In this document: piece by piece, positions 9,774-19,316 of the stretch
How positions within the stretch are numbered: the first letter of the stretch is position 1
Layout: every line of letters begins with the position of its first letter
Assembly: GCA_025356335.1 (NCBI GenBank)
Contig: JANXUF010000121.1
Coordinates: 43,346-107,345 of the forward strand
Direction of reading: 5' to 3'
Length of the DNA: 64,000 bases
From: Actinomycetes bacterium
GTDB lineage: Bacteria; Actinomycetota; Acidimicrobiia; Acidimicrobiales; Ilumatobacteraceae
Notes under the pieces: model-generated
Database searches by the model: none
The model's input: only the letters and a program-made list of their open reading frames with translations
Told to the model about the DNA's origin: nothing
Made by a program: the position numbers and the translations under genes

Positions 9774-10278
9774 CCGAGGTGACGCGTCGTCGCACCCTGC
9801 CGCTGAGACAGGCGATGGTCAGCAGGACGACGGCGAGGGCGATCGCTGCCTCGACGAGTGCAGCGCCGGGAGCGACAGTTCGACTGACGAGCGCGCTGAC
9901 GCCGATCGACAGCGCGCCGATGAACGACACCCACACCGTCCACCTCCAGTTGACGTAGGCGGCACCCCCGGCGATCAATGGGATGATGAACGGCACCAAC
10001 CCGAGGCCGTGCAGTTGCCACCACGTCGGTTTGCCGATGAAGTCAGCCGTATCGTGGACCGCGAACAGGCCGATGACGACGCCGAGCCACCCCACGGTCG
10101 ACGCCGTGCGCCATCCCGGAGACAGCTGACCGGGAGCGAGATCGTCGAGCAGCGAGGGCAGCGCCAGTACCGGCTCGGCCTCCATCGAACCCTCCGTCGA
10201 ACCCTCCATCAGCGAATCCTGCCGTGCCGGCTCCGATCGGGGAGGCGGAGCGGGAGGGGGAGGCGGAAGCGAAGCCAC
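9751..10278 (-). CDS. proline-rich, multi-span membrane protein of unknown function
   Basis: From GTG 10278 the protein has 175 residues. It begins with a proline-rich cytoplasmic segment (LPPPPPAPPPR) and then about four hydrophobic helices: WLGVVIGLFAVHD, LGLVPFIIPLIAGGAAYV, VWVSFIGALSIGVSALV and ALVEAAIALAVVLLTIACL. A basic tail (RVRRRV) ends it. No family was recognised. Its 3' end overlaps the GT2-GtrA gene by 23 bp in convergent orientation, and its 5' end faces another GT2 gene. A role with cell-envelope glycosylation is therefore possible, but this rests only on position. Confidence 0.65.
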   Translation of the reverse strand: MASLPPPPPAPPPRSEPARQDSLMEGSTEGSMEAEPVLALPSLLDDLAPGQLSPGWRTASTVGWLGVVIGLFAVHDTADFIGKPTWWQLHGLGLVPFIIPLIAGGAAYVNWRWTVWVSFIGALSIGVSALVSRTVAPGAALVEAAIALAVVLLTIACLSGRVRRRVTSATGAPAA

Positions 10279-10414
10279 GCTCGAAAGGTAGTGCTCACAC
10301 CGATGTTCTCCACCGCACGTGGTCACGGAAATCTCGTCCGCTCCGTTGAGATTTGCCTGTGTAACGGACATCCCGACGGGTGAACCGCCGCGATCATCTG
10401 TACCGTTTGAGCGT

Positions 10415-11158
10415 ATGTCCCCGATCGGTGCCCCGACGTTGTCGATCTTCTTTCCGATGTTCAACGAGGAAGACAACATTGGTCCTGCGCTCGACGCCGC
10501 TGACGATGCCTGCCAGATCCTGATCAAAGACGGCGAGATCTCGGACTACGAGTTGATCATCGTCGACGATGCGTCCACCGACTCGACGCCTCGACTCGCC
10601 GACGAGCGCGCAGCTGCGGATCCACACGTCCGTGTGGTGCATCACGACGTCAATCGCAAGCTCGGCGGGGCGATGAAGACCGGCTTCGCTGCATCGACGG
10701 GCGATCTCGTGTTGTACACCGATGGCGATCTACCGTTCGACATGGCCGAACTGAGCAAGGCGCTGCGCATCTACCGGCTCTACGACGCCGACCTGGTGTG
10801 CGCATACCGGCTCGATCGCACCGGGGAGGGCTACCTCCGGGCGCTCTACACGCTCGTCTACAACAACCTCATCCGTTTCCTCTTCGGTGTCCGTATCCGT
10901 GACGTCAACTTTTCATTCAAGCTCGTGCGCCGCGCCGTATTCGACCAGGTGAAGCTGCAGAGCGAGGGTTCGTTCATCGATGCCGAATTGATCGTTCGCT
11001 CGACTCGGGCGGGTTTCAGAATCATGCAATTCGGCACGGACTATTTTCCGCGGACCCGCGGCACGTCGACGCTCGCCTCGCCAGGCGTCATCGTCAAGAT
11101 CGTTGGTGAAATGTGGCACCTCCGCCATGAATTGGCTGATGTGACGAGCACACCCTGA
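10415..11158 (+). CDS. family-2 glycosyltransferase
   Basis: A 247-residue soluble GT2 enzyme with LSIFFPMFNEEDNI, the nucleotide-sugar binding IIVDDASTDSTP, the DxD-like metal site LYTDGDLPFD, and VNFSFKLVRR. This resembles polyprenyl-phosphate mannose or glucose synthases, but without the GtrA or PMT-type membrane domain, so it must work at the inner membrane face with a partner. The ATG at 10415 is the first that leaves only a short N-terminus before the first beta strand; a longer frame from 10319 overlaps the divergent promoter region. The L,D-transpeptidase gene follows after 103 bp. Sugar donor and acceptor are unknown. Confidence 0.85.
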   Translation: MSPIGAPTLSIFFPMFNEEDNIGPALDAADDACQILIKDGEISDYELIIVDDASTDSTPRLADERAAADPHVRVVHHDVNRKLGGAMKTGFAASTGDLVLYTDGDLPFDMAELSKALRIYRLYDADLVCAYRLDRTGEGYLRALYTLVYNNLIRFLFGVRIRDVNFSFKLVRRAVFDQVKLQSEGSFIDAELIVRSTRAGFRIMQFGTDYFPRTRGTSTLASPGVIVKIVGEMWHLRHELADVTSTP

Positions 11159-11261
11159 ATCGACTCCGCCTTCCACCGGGACGGGTGGGGTCGTTGGGCG
11201 CAGCTGTCCAAGTAGGCTGAGGTCGTCTTGGCCCGAGCAGCGGAACGGAGGGCGGCGCCAC

Positions 11262-12497
11262 GTGAGTACGCGGGTAACCAATCGCTGGACGCCACTCGTC
11301 ATCGGTGGCGTTCTGCTGGCGAGCGTGGTCGGGGCGGCCGCATTGAGTGGTACTGCTGACACGAAAGCGGTAGGACCAGCAACCGTCGCCGCCACCCCGA
11401 CGGATGGCTCTGCGGCATTCGTGGATGGCACGGACGCCGCAGGCGATACGACCCCTGCGGAGACCGCGCCGCCGACGACGGTCGCCGCCGACACGGTCAA
11501 CGCGGTAGCGGATGTGGCCCTCACGAGGTCACTCAAGGAGGGTATGTCAGGTGACGACGTCGGTCGGCTGCAGCAGCGGCTCAAAGACATGCACTTCGAG
11601 CCTGGCGACGTGACCGGCACATTCACCCACCTGACGACGCAAGCGGTGTGGGCGTTTCAGAAGCTCGTGCTCGATACCCCCCCGGCACGGGCCGACGGCA
11701 TGGTGACGCAGGACATCTGGTCGAAGATGGAGGGTGCGGTCACGGTCACTCCGAAGAAGACGAATTCGACGAGCACCCATGTCGAGGTCTACGTCCCCCA
11801 GCAGGTCATGGTCGTCTTCAAGAACAACGCACCCGTACTGATCAGTCATGTCTCGACCGGCAGCGGCCTCGCCTGGAAGGCGACGATCACCCTCGATCCC
11901 GGTACTCCTGACAATCCCGGCGTCACGCCGCTGACGCAGCACATCACCGGCACAGCGTTGACGCCGTCCGGTACCTACAAGTTCGGCTGGCGGGTCTCGA
12001 GTGGTTGGCGAACCGGCAAGCTCGGGCGGATGTACAAGCCGACGTATTTTGTCGGCGGTGTCGCCGTGCACGGCATGACCAATGTCCCCAACTCGCCGGC
12101 TTCGCACGGATGTGTGCGTCTCCCGATGGGCAACACCGACAGCAACAACAACCCGACGAGTCCCAACAATCCGGCTGACGAGTTCCCGACACTCGTACCG
12201 TTGCAATCACAGATCTTCCTGTTCACGACCAGCAATCCGAGCGCCAAGGGCAGCGCCGGGGCACCATATGACCAGCCTGATCCGGATTTCGCAACGACCG
12301 TTCCGGACACGACGATTCCCGCTCCGGTGACCGCTGCCCCGTCGAGCACCGCCGCTGCGACGACGGTTCCGAAGACGACCGTTCCGAAGTCGACCACCAT
12401 TCCCGCGACCACGACGATCGCCGCAACAACGACGACCGTCGGCGCGGCAGCGATCGCCACGACCATCGCAGCGGCAGTGCACACCGAGGCACCCTAG
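11262..12497 (+). CDS. L,D-transpeptidase with peptidoglycan-binding domain
   Basis: A 411-residue secreted or membrane-anchored enzyme. It has an N-terminal signal/anchor helix (residues 10-30), an Ala/Thr-rich linker, a PG_binding_1 domain (about 85-150: SLKEGMSGDDVGRLQQRLKD) and a YkuD catalytic domain with VHGMTNVPNSPASHGCVRL, nucleophile about Cys284. The tail is Thr/Ala/Pro-rich, probably wall-spanning. It makes 3-3 cross-links in peptidoglycan. The GTG start is preceded by a GGAGG-type Shine-Dalgarno sequence near 11249 and a TAGGCT -10-like box at 11213-11218. A ~96-bp palindromic element begins 1 bp after its stop codon and may end transcription. Confidence 0.9.
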   Translation: MSTRVTNRWTPLVIGGVLLASVVGAAALSGTADTKAVGPATVAATPTDGSAAFVDGTDAAGDTTPAETAPPTTVAADTVNAVADVALTRSLKEGMSGDDVGRLQQRLKDMHFEPGDVTGTFTHLTTQAVWAFQKLVLDTPPARADGMVTQDIWSKMEGAVTVTPKKTNSTSTHVEVYVPQQVMVVFKNNAPVLISHVSTGSGLAWKATITLDPGTPDNPGVTPLTQHITGTALTPSGTYKFGWRVSSGWRTGKLGRMYKPTYFVGGVAVHGMTNVPNSPASHGCVRLPMGNTDSNNNPTSPNNPADEFPTLVPLQSQIFLFTTSNPSAKGSAGAPYDQPDPDFATTVPDTTIPAPVTAAPSSTAAATTVPKTTVPKSTTIPATTTIAATTTTVGAAAIATTIAAAVHTEAP

Positions 12498-12498
12498 C

Positions 12499-12594
12499 GG
12501 GGTGCTGAAATTCACCAGCCGGACTGGCAACACGACGCGCTGACCAGGTCTTTCTCTGCGAGATTTGCAAGCCGGGACACAATTTCAGCCCCTG
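12499..12594 (+). repeat. palindromic intergenic element, copy 1
   Basis: A 96-bp element begins right after the L,D-transpeptidase stop. Its left end is GGGTGCTGAAATTCACCA (12500-12517) and its right end is AATTTCAGCCCCTG (12581-12594), an imperfect inverted repeat. A second copy lies at 61370-61467 in the opposite orientation. The left end is identical over 18 bases, and the inner right segment TTGCAAGCCGGGACAC (12565-12580) corresponds to TTGCCAGCCGGGAGACAC there, while the middle has diverged. It has no coding capacity. It could be a REP/MITE-like element or a bidirectional terminator. Confidence 0.65.
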
Positions 12595-12651
12595 CCAGCG
12601 AGTCCCGGCTGTGCCGGGTCAGCGCTCTGGGTACTGGTGAGCCCGTACGAT

Positions 12652-14283
12652 TCAGCCGGCGGCGATCTGCTTGTTGCAGGCGTCGAGGCCGCCGAGGACG
12701 CCGGAGCGGAAGGCGGCGATCTTCTGGAAACCGGTGCCGATGATGTTGTCCGTCGACTTGGCGTCACCGATCGACACCGCCGTCTCGACTGCCTCGTCGA
12801 GGTCGCCGGCTTGGATCGACACCCTGTTGGGATCGGTACTCGCCGAATTCGGAAGCGAGCCTGCGGTGTACGCACCGGTGAGGCAGTCATTCAGCAATGA
12901 GCGCTTGGCGTTCTTGAAGGTCGAACCGAGCGCCGTCTGCACGGCGTCCCCGTAGCCGTTCGACAGCAGGTAGCCAATCGCGTAGTCGCCGAACGCGTGA
13001 TAGAACTTCGTGCCGATCGTGCGGTTGAAATACAGCGTGTTGTCGTCAGGGCAGAAGACGTATGGCTTTCCGGCGAACTTGTCGGTCACCGAACATTTCG
13101 GGAACGGGCCCTGGTCGTTGTAGCCGGCGAGCTTCGGGGGTGTGAAGGTGATGTTGCCGCCCTTCAGTTGATCGATCCAGAACGTCGGCAGCGAATTCGA
13201 CTCGGTGGGGCTGATCAGCAGTCCGTAGATGCCGGCGACGGTCGTCGTGTCCTTCGGATCGGTCGGGGGGAGGACTGGCTTGTCAGGATCGTCCAGTGGA
13301 GCGTTGCCGTTCGTCTGGTTGAACGATGCGTCTGCAGGCAGTTCGAGGACACCGGGGAATTTGTCGATGTAGGTCGAGCATTGCTTGGCGCCATTGACGA
13401 AACCGTCCTGGAACGCACCGACCCGGTCGAACCCGGAACCGTGAGCGCTCGGATCTGCCGGATCGGAGCCTGCAGGGTCACGGACGGACAGAAGCGCCAG
13501 CATCGCATCCTTGGTTTCTGCGTCGCTGAACGTCAGCTTCGGATTCTCACCTCGGGCGAGGTGAGCGGACCATGACCCGGCATAGCAGTCGGCCTGTTGT
13601 TCGAGCTTGATCGTCGGTGTGTTGTCGGGGACCCCGGCGCGTGCCTGGATCGAATGGCCCCATTCGTGCGCCAGCACGACACCGAGCGACAGGTCGCCCA
13701 GCTTGGACGACAGCTTGGGGAAGAGATCGGCATCGTCGTAGGCGACGAAGTCTCCCTGCGAGCAATAGAAGGCGTTGTCCTTGAGATCCTTCTCGTAGTC
13801 CGAGTTCTGCTTCGAGCCGCACCCTGGGATGTCGTTGCGGCCGGGGAAGCCGGCGAAGATCTTTCCGGTCAGCGGCGTGTACGGTGATCCGAACACTCTC
13901 GGGAACTCGTTCGTCCAAAAGGCTTGGATGTCGTTGACCTCGACCTGCAGGACGGCGTCATATTTCTGAGGAGCCTTACCGGTTCCGAAATCGAACACCG
14001 GCGGCTGCGACGCCAGCGTGTCGGTGGTCTGAGGTGCTGCCGTGACGGGGGCGCCGGTGTCGACCGTGCTGGTGTCGGTCGTGGCGGCCGTGCTGTCCGC
14101 CGTGGTGTCGGCGGTCGTGTCGGCGGTCGGCGTCGTAGCGGGGCTGGTGGAGTCCGTCGTCGGGGCGGTGGCATCGCCGCCGATCGGCGCTGCGCCACGC
14201 GCCGTGACGTTGGAACTCGTGCTTCCGCACGCGGCCAGGAGTACCAGGCCGGTGACGATCACGGTGGTCAAGCGAGAGTTCAT
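12652..14283 (-). CDS. lipoprotein zinc metallopeptidase (YpfJ/neutral zinc peptidase-like)
   Basis: A 543-residue secreted lipoprotein with signal and lipobox LLAAC (Cys19), then a Thr/Ala-rich linker (residues ~25-100). The following ~440 residues contain the zinc-binding HEWGHSIQ motif (about His206, Glu207, His210) and a downstream acidic helix segment EQQADCYAGSW that supplies the third ligand, as in the PF04228-type putative neutral zinc metallopeptidases. Such proteins are thought to be extracytoplasmic proteases; no substrate is known. The ATG at 14283 gives a normal signal peptide; the longer frame to 14373 is not needed. It is divergent from the MaoC gene across 201 bp. Confidence 0.8.
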   Translation of the reverse strand: MNSRLTTVIVTGLVLLAACGSTSSNVTARGAAPIGGDATAPTTDSTSPATTPTADTTADTTADSTAATTDTSTVDTGAPVTAAPQTTDTLASQPPVFDFGTGKAPQKYDAVLQVEVNDIQAFWTNEFPRVFGSPYTPLTGKIFAGFPGRNDIPGCGSKQNSDYEKDLKDNAFYCSQGDFVAYDDADLFPKLSSKLGDLSLGVVLAHEWGHSIQARAGVPDNTPTIKLEQQADCYAGSWSAHLARGENPKLTFSDAETKDAMLALLSVRDPAGSDPADPSAHGSGFDRVGAFQDGFVNGAKQCSTYIDKFPGVLELPADASFNQTNGNAPLDDPDKPVLPPTDPKDTTTVAGIYGLLISPTESNSLPTFWIDQLKGGNITFTPPKLAGYNDQGPFPKCSVTDKFAGKPYVFCPDDNTLYFNRTIGTKFYHAFGDYAIGYLLSNGYGDAVQTALGSTFKNAKRSLLNDCLTGAYTAGSLPNSASTDPNRVSIQAGDLDEAVETAVSIGDAKSTDNIIGTGFQKIAAFRSGVLGGLDACNKQIAAG

Positions 14284-14484
14284 AGCGCCCACGATTCGAT
14301 AGTGCCCGAAATTGGATAGGAGAGAGTGAGCATAGGTTTCCTTTGTGCAGTGGCTCGACACCGTTGACGTCATCGAGGAAGAAATGGTTCACGAACGAGG
14401 CGACAGACTGTCGTCGGCTCGCTGTCCGTCTTCGTCGAGTTCTACAGTGCCGCAGAGAGATCAGACCTCGAGGAGAACATCGAC

Positions 14485-15330
14485 ATGCCGCTCAACCCAG
14501 ATGCCGTCGGAACGGTCGGCGAACCGACCAGCACCGGTTGGACCAGCAAAGATGCCTTGCTCTACGCCGTCAGCCTCGGCCTCGGCGTCGACCAGTTGGC
14601 GTTCACGACCGAGAACACCACCGGCGTGGCGCAGCAGGTGCTGCCGACATTTCCCGTCGTTGTCGGCTGGGGTGGCGGTTCGGCGATGCGCAACATCGGC
14701 ACGTTCAATCCGGCGCTCCTCGTGCACGGCCAGCAGGCGGTGACACTGCACAAGACGTTGCCGGTCGAGGCCAGGGTGACCGTCCAGCAGAAGATCGTGG
14801 CGATGCACGACAAGGGCAAGGCGGCGGTTGTCGTCACCGAGACAACGGCGACGGACGATGCCGACGGATCGCCGATGTACACGCTGATCTCCTCGGCGTT
14901 CATCCGTGGCGAGGGTGGCTGGGGCGGCGACCGCGGCCCGAGCGGTCCGCAGAACGTGCCGCCCGAGCGGTCGGCTGATTCGCAGGTCACGCTGCAGACC
15001 TCACCGGACCAGGCGCTGCTCTACCGCCTCAACGGTGATCGCAATCCGCTGCATTCCGATCCGTCGTTTGCTGCCATGGGTGGCTTCGACCGCCCCATCT
15101 TGCACGGGCTGTGCTCGTACGGGTTCACCGCCAGAGCGCTACTCGGGATGTTCTGCGGGGATGATGCTGCGAAGTTCAAGCACATCGAGGCGCGTTTTGC
15201 CTCCCCGGTCATTCCTGGTGAAGCGCTGACGATCTCCGCGTGGCAGACCGCCAACGGAGAGGCGCTGTTCACCACGGCCGTGGGCGATCGCGTGGTCATC
15301 GACCAGGGCAAGCTCCTGTTCGGCGAGTAG
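14485..15330 (+). CDS. MaoC-like (R)-specific enoyl-CoA hydratase (hydratase 2 type)
   Basis: A 281-residue double hot-dog enzyme similar to the hydratase-2 part of peroxisomal MFE-2 and to actinobacterial MaoC proteins. The active-site motif is YRLNGDRNPLHSDP (about Asp185 and His190), followed by GFDRPILHGLCSYG. It hydrates trans-2-enoyl-CoA to (R)-3-hydroxyacyl-CoA in fatty-acid or steroid side-chain metabolism. The start is supported by an AGGAGA Shine-Dalgarno sequence (14471-14476), and TACAGT at 14443-14448 is a possible -10 box. No acyl-CoA dehydrogenase or thiolase is adjacent, so the pathway cannot be inferred from context. Confidence 0.88.
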   Translation: MPLNPDAVGTVGEPTSTGWTSKDALLYAVSLGLGVDQLAFTTENTTGVAQQVLPTFPVVVGWGGGSAMRNIGTFNPALLVHGQQAVTLHKTLPVEARVTVQQKIVAMHDKGKAAVVVTETTATDDADGSPMYTLISSAFIRGEGGWGGDRGPSGPQNVPPERSADSQVTLQTSPDQALLYRLNGDRNPLHSDPSFAAMGGFDRPILHGLCSYGFTARALLGMFCGDDAAKFKHIEARFASPVIPGEALTISAWQTANGEALFTTAVGDRVVIDQGKLLFGE

Positions 15331-15443
15331 CAGCGTGGTCGATGGCGAATCAGCAGTCGGCCAACGCTCCGACCGCGCTGCGGATGCGGGTGCTGCCGAG
15401 CGCATCGAGCGTGCCGAGGCGAATCGGCCTCGGTCGAGTTCGG

Positions 15444-16103
15444 TCAGAACAGGCGGAGATCGTCCTGACGCAGTCCCTTGAGCGCGTCGTAGTCGACCTC
15501 GACCCAGCGGAAGCCGCGGGCTTCTGCAAGCACGCGAGCCTGCGGTTTGACGACTTGAGCGACGAACAATCCGCGGATCGTGCCGAGCGACGAATCGAGT
15601 TGCAGCCGTTCGATGTACCTCGCCAACTGTTCGACACCGTCGATCTCACCCCGGCGTTTCACCTCGATCGCCACGAACGTTCCGTCGGCGTCGCGGCAGA
15701 CGATGTCGATCGGCCCGATGGCCGTCTGGTACTCCCTGCGGATCAGCGTCAGGCCGTCCTCCATCGAGTGAGGTGCCGCCGCCAACAGTTCCTGGAGGTG
15801 GGCTTCGACGCCGTCCTTCTGCAGACCGGGGTCATCGCCGAGTTCGTGGGAGACGTCGCTGAAGACCTCGAACAGTGTGATCGTCAGCGTCTCGCCCTTC
15901 GGGTTGGTGACGATCCAGCGCTCGCCTTCGTCAGTCAGCACGTTCGGGGCGGTCATCCAGTTGAGCGGCTTGTAGGCACCACCGTCAGCATGGATGGCCA
16001 CGCACCCATCGGCCTTGACCATCAGCAGCCGGGTCGCTTCCGGCAGGTGAGCGGCGAGCCGGCCCTGGTAGTCGACACTGCACCGGGCGATCACGAGTCG
16101 CAT
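15444..16103 (-). CDS. nucS: mismatch-specific endonuclease NucS/EndoMS
   Basis: A 219-residue enzyme of the NucS family. In actinobacteria it replaces MutS/MutL by cutting both strands at mismatches in a clamp-dependent way. The catalytic signature is visible: [14 protein letters not shown] with Asp133, then IEVKRR with Glu147 and Lys149. The N-terminal DNA-binding/dimerisation half contains [10 protein letters not shown]. The protein ends in DLRLF, matching the short C-terminal beta-clamp-binding peptide of this family. It is 4 bp downstream of the UbiB-like kinase on the same strand and is probably co-transcribed with it; a functional link is not known. A 113-bp gap without features follows its stop. 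Confidence 0.92.
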   Translation of the reverse strand: MRLVIARCSVDYQGRLAAHLPEATRLLMVKADGCVAIHADGGAYKPLNWMTAPNVLTDEGERWIVTNPKGETLTITLFEVFSDVSHELGDDPGLQKDGVEAHLQELLAAAPHSMEDGLTLIRREYQTAIGPIDIVCRDADGTFVAIEVKRRGEIDGVEQLARYIERLQLDSSLGTIRGLFVAQVVKPQARVLAEARGFRWVEVDYDALKGLRQDDLRLF

Positions 16104-16107
16104 GGCG

Positions 16108-17703
16108 TCAGCTGGCGTTGTGCATCCGCTTGGTGATCAGCTCGCGACGCTTCTGCAGATCGCGGTAGGTCAACGACTCCGTTGCGTTGTCGACGCCGAA
16201 GGCCGCCTTGACACCGTCCAGCGTCGGCACCGTGTCAGGGTCGAGGCCGAGTTCGGCGGCGATGCGCTCGCCGTGGCGCTGCGTGAAGTACATCGAGATG
16301 TCGGCGATCTCCGCCAACAGGTCGAGATCCGGTGCCAGACGGGCGATGGCACCGTCTAGGAAGACCATGTTCTTGACGTAGAGCATCAGTTCCTTCGGCA
16401 TCCGTGCCCCGTACCCGAGCAACGCCTTCACGACCCGCTGGACCTCCTTGACCATTTCCTCGCCGGTCAACGTCGTCGGGTCGATGGTCGCCTCGTCGAG
16501 GCGAAGGTCCTTGATCACCGCAGCCAGATCGGTGTCCTGCGGCAGCGCCCCGAGATCGCGTAGCGCAGCGAGTTGCCCGTTGACATCGTTGATCGCCGCT
16601 GACACCATCATCCGCAGGAACGCCTGGCGGCGTTGCGGCGAGAGCCTGGCGACGATGCCGAAGTCGAGCAGTGCAGTGCGACCATCCGCCATCACGAAGA
16701 GGTTGCCACCGTGGAGATCGCCGTGGAAGATCCCGTGGATCATCGCCCCCTCCATCAGCGACACCATCGCCGTGCGAACGACGGCCTTGGTGTCGATACC
16801 GGCGTCATGCATGCCGGCGACGTCGTCGAAGTTGTAGCCAGACAGGCGCTCCATGACGAGCACCCGCTTGGTGACGAGCGTCGGATGCGGCCGCGGAACG
16901 ACATAGCCGTCCTGTTCGAGATCGCGCAGCACCCTGGCGACATCGATCATGTTGGCGGCTTCGAGGCGGAAGTCGAGTTCCTCGACGATCGTCTCGGCGA
17001 ACAATTCGACGAGCGCAGGCGGATTGGCCAGCGCGGCGATCGGGATGCGACCGACGAGGTGCGGAGCCAGCCAGGCCATCACCCGGAGGTCTTTGCGAAC
17101 GAGCGTGGCGACCTGCGGGCGTTGCACCTTGACGACGACGTCTTCACCGGTCCGCAGCTTGGCAGCATGCACCTGGGCGATGGAGGCTGCTGCGAGAGGA
17201 GTGCGGTCGATCCATTCGAAGGTCGCGTCGATACCGCCCCCGAGTTCGGCTTCGATCACCGAACGGACCGTCTCCCACGTCTCCGCCGGCACCTGGTCTC
17301 GGCATTTCTTGAACTCGTTGACCAGTTCGGGAGGAAAGATCCCCTCGCCTGACGAGATGATCTGGCCGAGCTTGATGTAGGTCGAGCCGAGGCGTTCGAC
17401 CGCCTTGCGCAGACGAAGCGAGATGTCGGCACGGCTCGCTGCGGTGTCGGCGAAGCGGTGGGCGCGTTTGCGGACCAACCACGGCACGACCGCTACGGTG
17501 AGACGGCCGACGACGGTGCCGACGCGAGCGCCAGGCGGGATGGTCGACGGCTTCGTCAGCTGCGGCAATTCGGCTCTCGCTGCAGCGCGCAGCGCGTCGA
17601 CCCTCGCCAGCCAGGTGATGGCTGATTCTTCGAGTTGCCACGGAGGCGTCGCGCTGAACGCCGCCCAGGTCCGATCACCGGAACGCAGGTCACTACTACT
17701 CAT
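16108..17703 (-). CDS. ABC1/UbiB (AarF)-family atypical kinase
   Basis: A 531-residue protein with the hallmarks of the UbiB/ADCK group: the KxGQ-type motif in [40 protein letters not shown], then [10 protein letters not shown] (catalytic loop) and [11 protein letters not shown] (metal-binding DFG). The family has ATPase or kinase-like activity linked to isoprenoid-quinone or lipid metabolism. Actinobacteria make menaquinone, so the exact role here is unknown. ATG 17703 removes an upstream segment (to 17844) that would overlap the divergent MFS promoter. The gene is followed after 4 bp by nucS. Confidence 0.88.
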   Translation of the reverse strand: MSSSDLRSGDRTWAAFSATPPWQLEESAITWLARVDALRAAARAELPQLTKPSTIPPGARVGTVVGRLTVAVVPWLVRKRAHRFADTAASRADISLRLRKAVERLGSTYIKLGQIISSGEGIFPPELVNEFKKCRDQVPAETWETVRSVIEAELGGGIDATFEWIDRTPLAAASIAQVHAAKLRTGEDVVVKVQRPQVATLVRKDLRVMAWLAPHLVGRIPIAALANPPALVELFAETIVEELDFRLEAANMIDVARVLRDLEQDGYVVPRPHPTLVTKRVLVMERLSGYNFDDVAGMHDAGIDTKAVVRTAMVSLMEGAMIHGIFHGDLHGGNLFVMADGRTALLDFGIVARLSPQRRQAFLRMMVSAAINDVNGQLAALRDLGALPQDTDLAAVIKDLRLDEATIDPTTLTGEEMVKEVQRVVKALLGYGARMPKELMLYVKNMVFLDGAIARLAPDLDLLAEIADISMYFTQRHGERIAAELGLDPDTVPTLDGVKAAFGVDNATESLTYRDLQKRRELITKRMHNAS

Positions 17704-17836
17704 GGGATGATGCTGGCACCGCAAACCGGCGAGTCGTCGGGAACGATGGCAAAAATTTGAGAAGCTCGTGTGATCTTCGGCTCGGATCCAGCTCGGCTTC
17801 GGCTCCGGGTTCGGTGCCCGATACGTTCTCGGGGCA

Positions 17837-19297
17837 GTGTCCACGACTCTGACAGCCGAACCAGACGTGTCCGTGCTCGGCAGGACGTTCGCCTACAAGT
17901 ACGCAGTCGCTGTCGTCTTCGTGGTGGCGCTGTTCCTGGACATCATGGATACCACGATCATCAACGTTGCGCTGCCGACGTTGGGCGTCGACTTCCACAC
18001 CGAGTCCGTCGAATGGGTCGTACTCGGCTACACGTTGAGCCTCGCCGTCTGGATCCCGGTCAGTGGATGGCTCGGCGACAAGATCGGGACGAAGCGAACG
18101 TTCCTGTCGGCGCTCGGAATTTTCGTCATCGGTTCAGCGATGTGCGGCCTGTCGCAGTCGATCGGTCAACTGATCTTCTTCCGCGTGCTACAGGGCGTCG
18201 GCGGCGGGATGCTGACGCCGATCGGGACGGCGATGCTCTTCCGTTCGTTCCCGCCATCGGAGCGCGCCAAGGCAGCGACGTGGATGATGATCCCGACGCT
18301 CGCTGCACCGGCATTGGGACCGATCGTCGGTGGTCTACTCGTGACGCACGCCAGTTGGCGGTGGATCTTCTATGTCAATGTGCCGATCGGGCTGGCTGCG
18401 TTGGCGTTCGGATGGAAGTGCCTGCGCGAGCACCGCGAGGACACCGCCGGCGCATTCGACCTCCAGGGATTCGTACTCAGTGCTGCCGGGCTGGCACTCG
18501 TGATTTTTGCGCTCAGCGAGGGTCCGGAGTGGGGATGGGATTCCTTCGGCGTCCTCAGCACAGCGACGGTCGGTGTGGTCTGTTTGATCTTCCTCGTTCG
18601 CATCGAACTGCGCAAGCGTGAACCACTCCTGGCGTTGAGGTTGCTGAACAACCGCATGTTCCGCTCGACGAACGTCGTCAGCGCCTTTTCGATGGCTGGA
18701 TTCCTCGGCCTACTCTTCGTTCTGCCCCTCTATCTGCAGAACCTGCGTGGGCTCTCGGCGTTGCAGTCGGGTCTGACGACGTTCCCACAGGCGATCGGCG
18801 TGATGATCTCATCACAGATCGCCGGCCGCCTGTACAGGCACATCGGGCCTCGCCGCCTGATCTCCGGCGGACTGTTGTGGGTTGCGTTGGCGATGACGGT
18901 TCTCGTCGGCGTCGGGATGACGACGAGTCTGTGGCTGATCCGCATCCTGATGTTCGCCCGCGGGCTCGGTCTGGGGTTCACGTTCGTCCCGATGCAGGCG
19001 GCCAGTTACGCCACCATCAAACCGTCCGACACCGGCAGAGCGTCCTCGATGTTCGCTGTACAACGCCAGGTCTCGATTTCCGTCGGGGTTGCGGTGCTGG
19101 CGACAGTGGTCGCCTCGTTCGGCCCGCTAGTCGGCCCGATCGCCGACCGCGCACGCGCTCTGCACGGCTACCACGTGGCCTTCCTGGTGGCTGCGGCCTT
19201 TGCCCTCGGAGGTTCGATCGCTGCAGCGCTACTCGTGCGTGACAGTGATGCGGCAGGAACGATGTCGCCCACCGCGCAGGTGGCTGCAGCGCACTGA
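17837..19297 (+). CDS. DHA2-family (EmrB/QacA) drug exporter
   Basis: A 486-residue major-facilitator transporter with 14 predicted helices. Motif C/D1-type signatures are present: LDIMDTTIINVALPTLG in helix 1, GWLGDKIGTKRTFL in loop 2-3 (motif A), RVLQGVGGGMLTPIG, and PALGPIVGGLLV. It should export drugs or amphiphiles using the proton gradient. It starts at GTG 17837; a TACGTT box lies 9 nt upstream. No TetR or MarR regulator is adjacent. It is convergent with the His-rich membrane gene, with a 19-bp gap, and divergent from the UbiB-like gene. The substrate cannot be predicted. Confidence 0.88.
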   Translation: MSTTLTAEPDVSVLGRTFAYKYAVAVVFVVALFLDIMDTTIINVALPTLGVDFHTESVEWVVLGYTLSLAVWIPVSGWLGDKIGTKRTFLSALGIFVIGSAMCGLSQSIGQLIFFRVLQGVGGGMLTPIGTAMLFRSFPPSERAKAATWMMIPTLAAPALGPIVGGLLVTHASWRWIFYVNVPIGLAALAFGWKCLREHREDTAGAFDLQGFVLSAAGLALVIFALSEGPEWGWDSFGVLSTATVGVVCLIFLVRIELRKREPLLALRLLNNRMFRSTNVVSAFSMAGFLGLLFVLPLYLQNLRGLSALQSGLTTFPQAIGVMISSQIAGRLYRHIGPRRLISGGLLWVALAMTVLVGVGMTTSLWLIRILMFARGLGLGFTFVPMQAASYATIKPSDTGRASSMFAVQRQVSISVGVAVLATVVASFGPLVGPIADRARALHGYHVAFLVAAAFALGGSIAAALLVRDSDAAGTMSPTAQVAAAH

Positions 19298-19316
19298 TCG
19301 GACGCCGCAGCACGGC

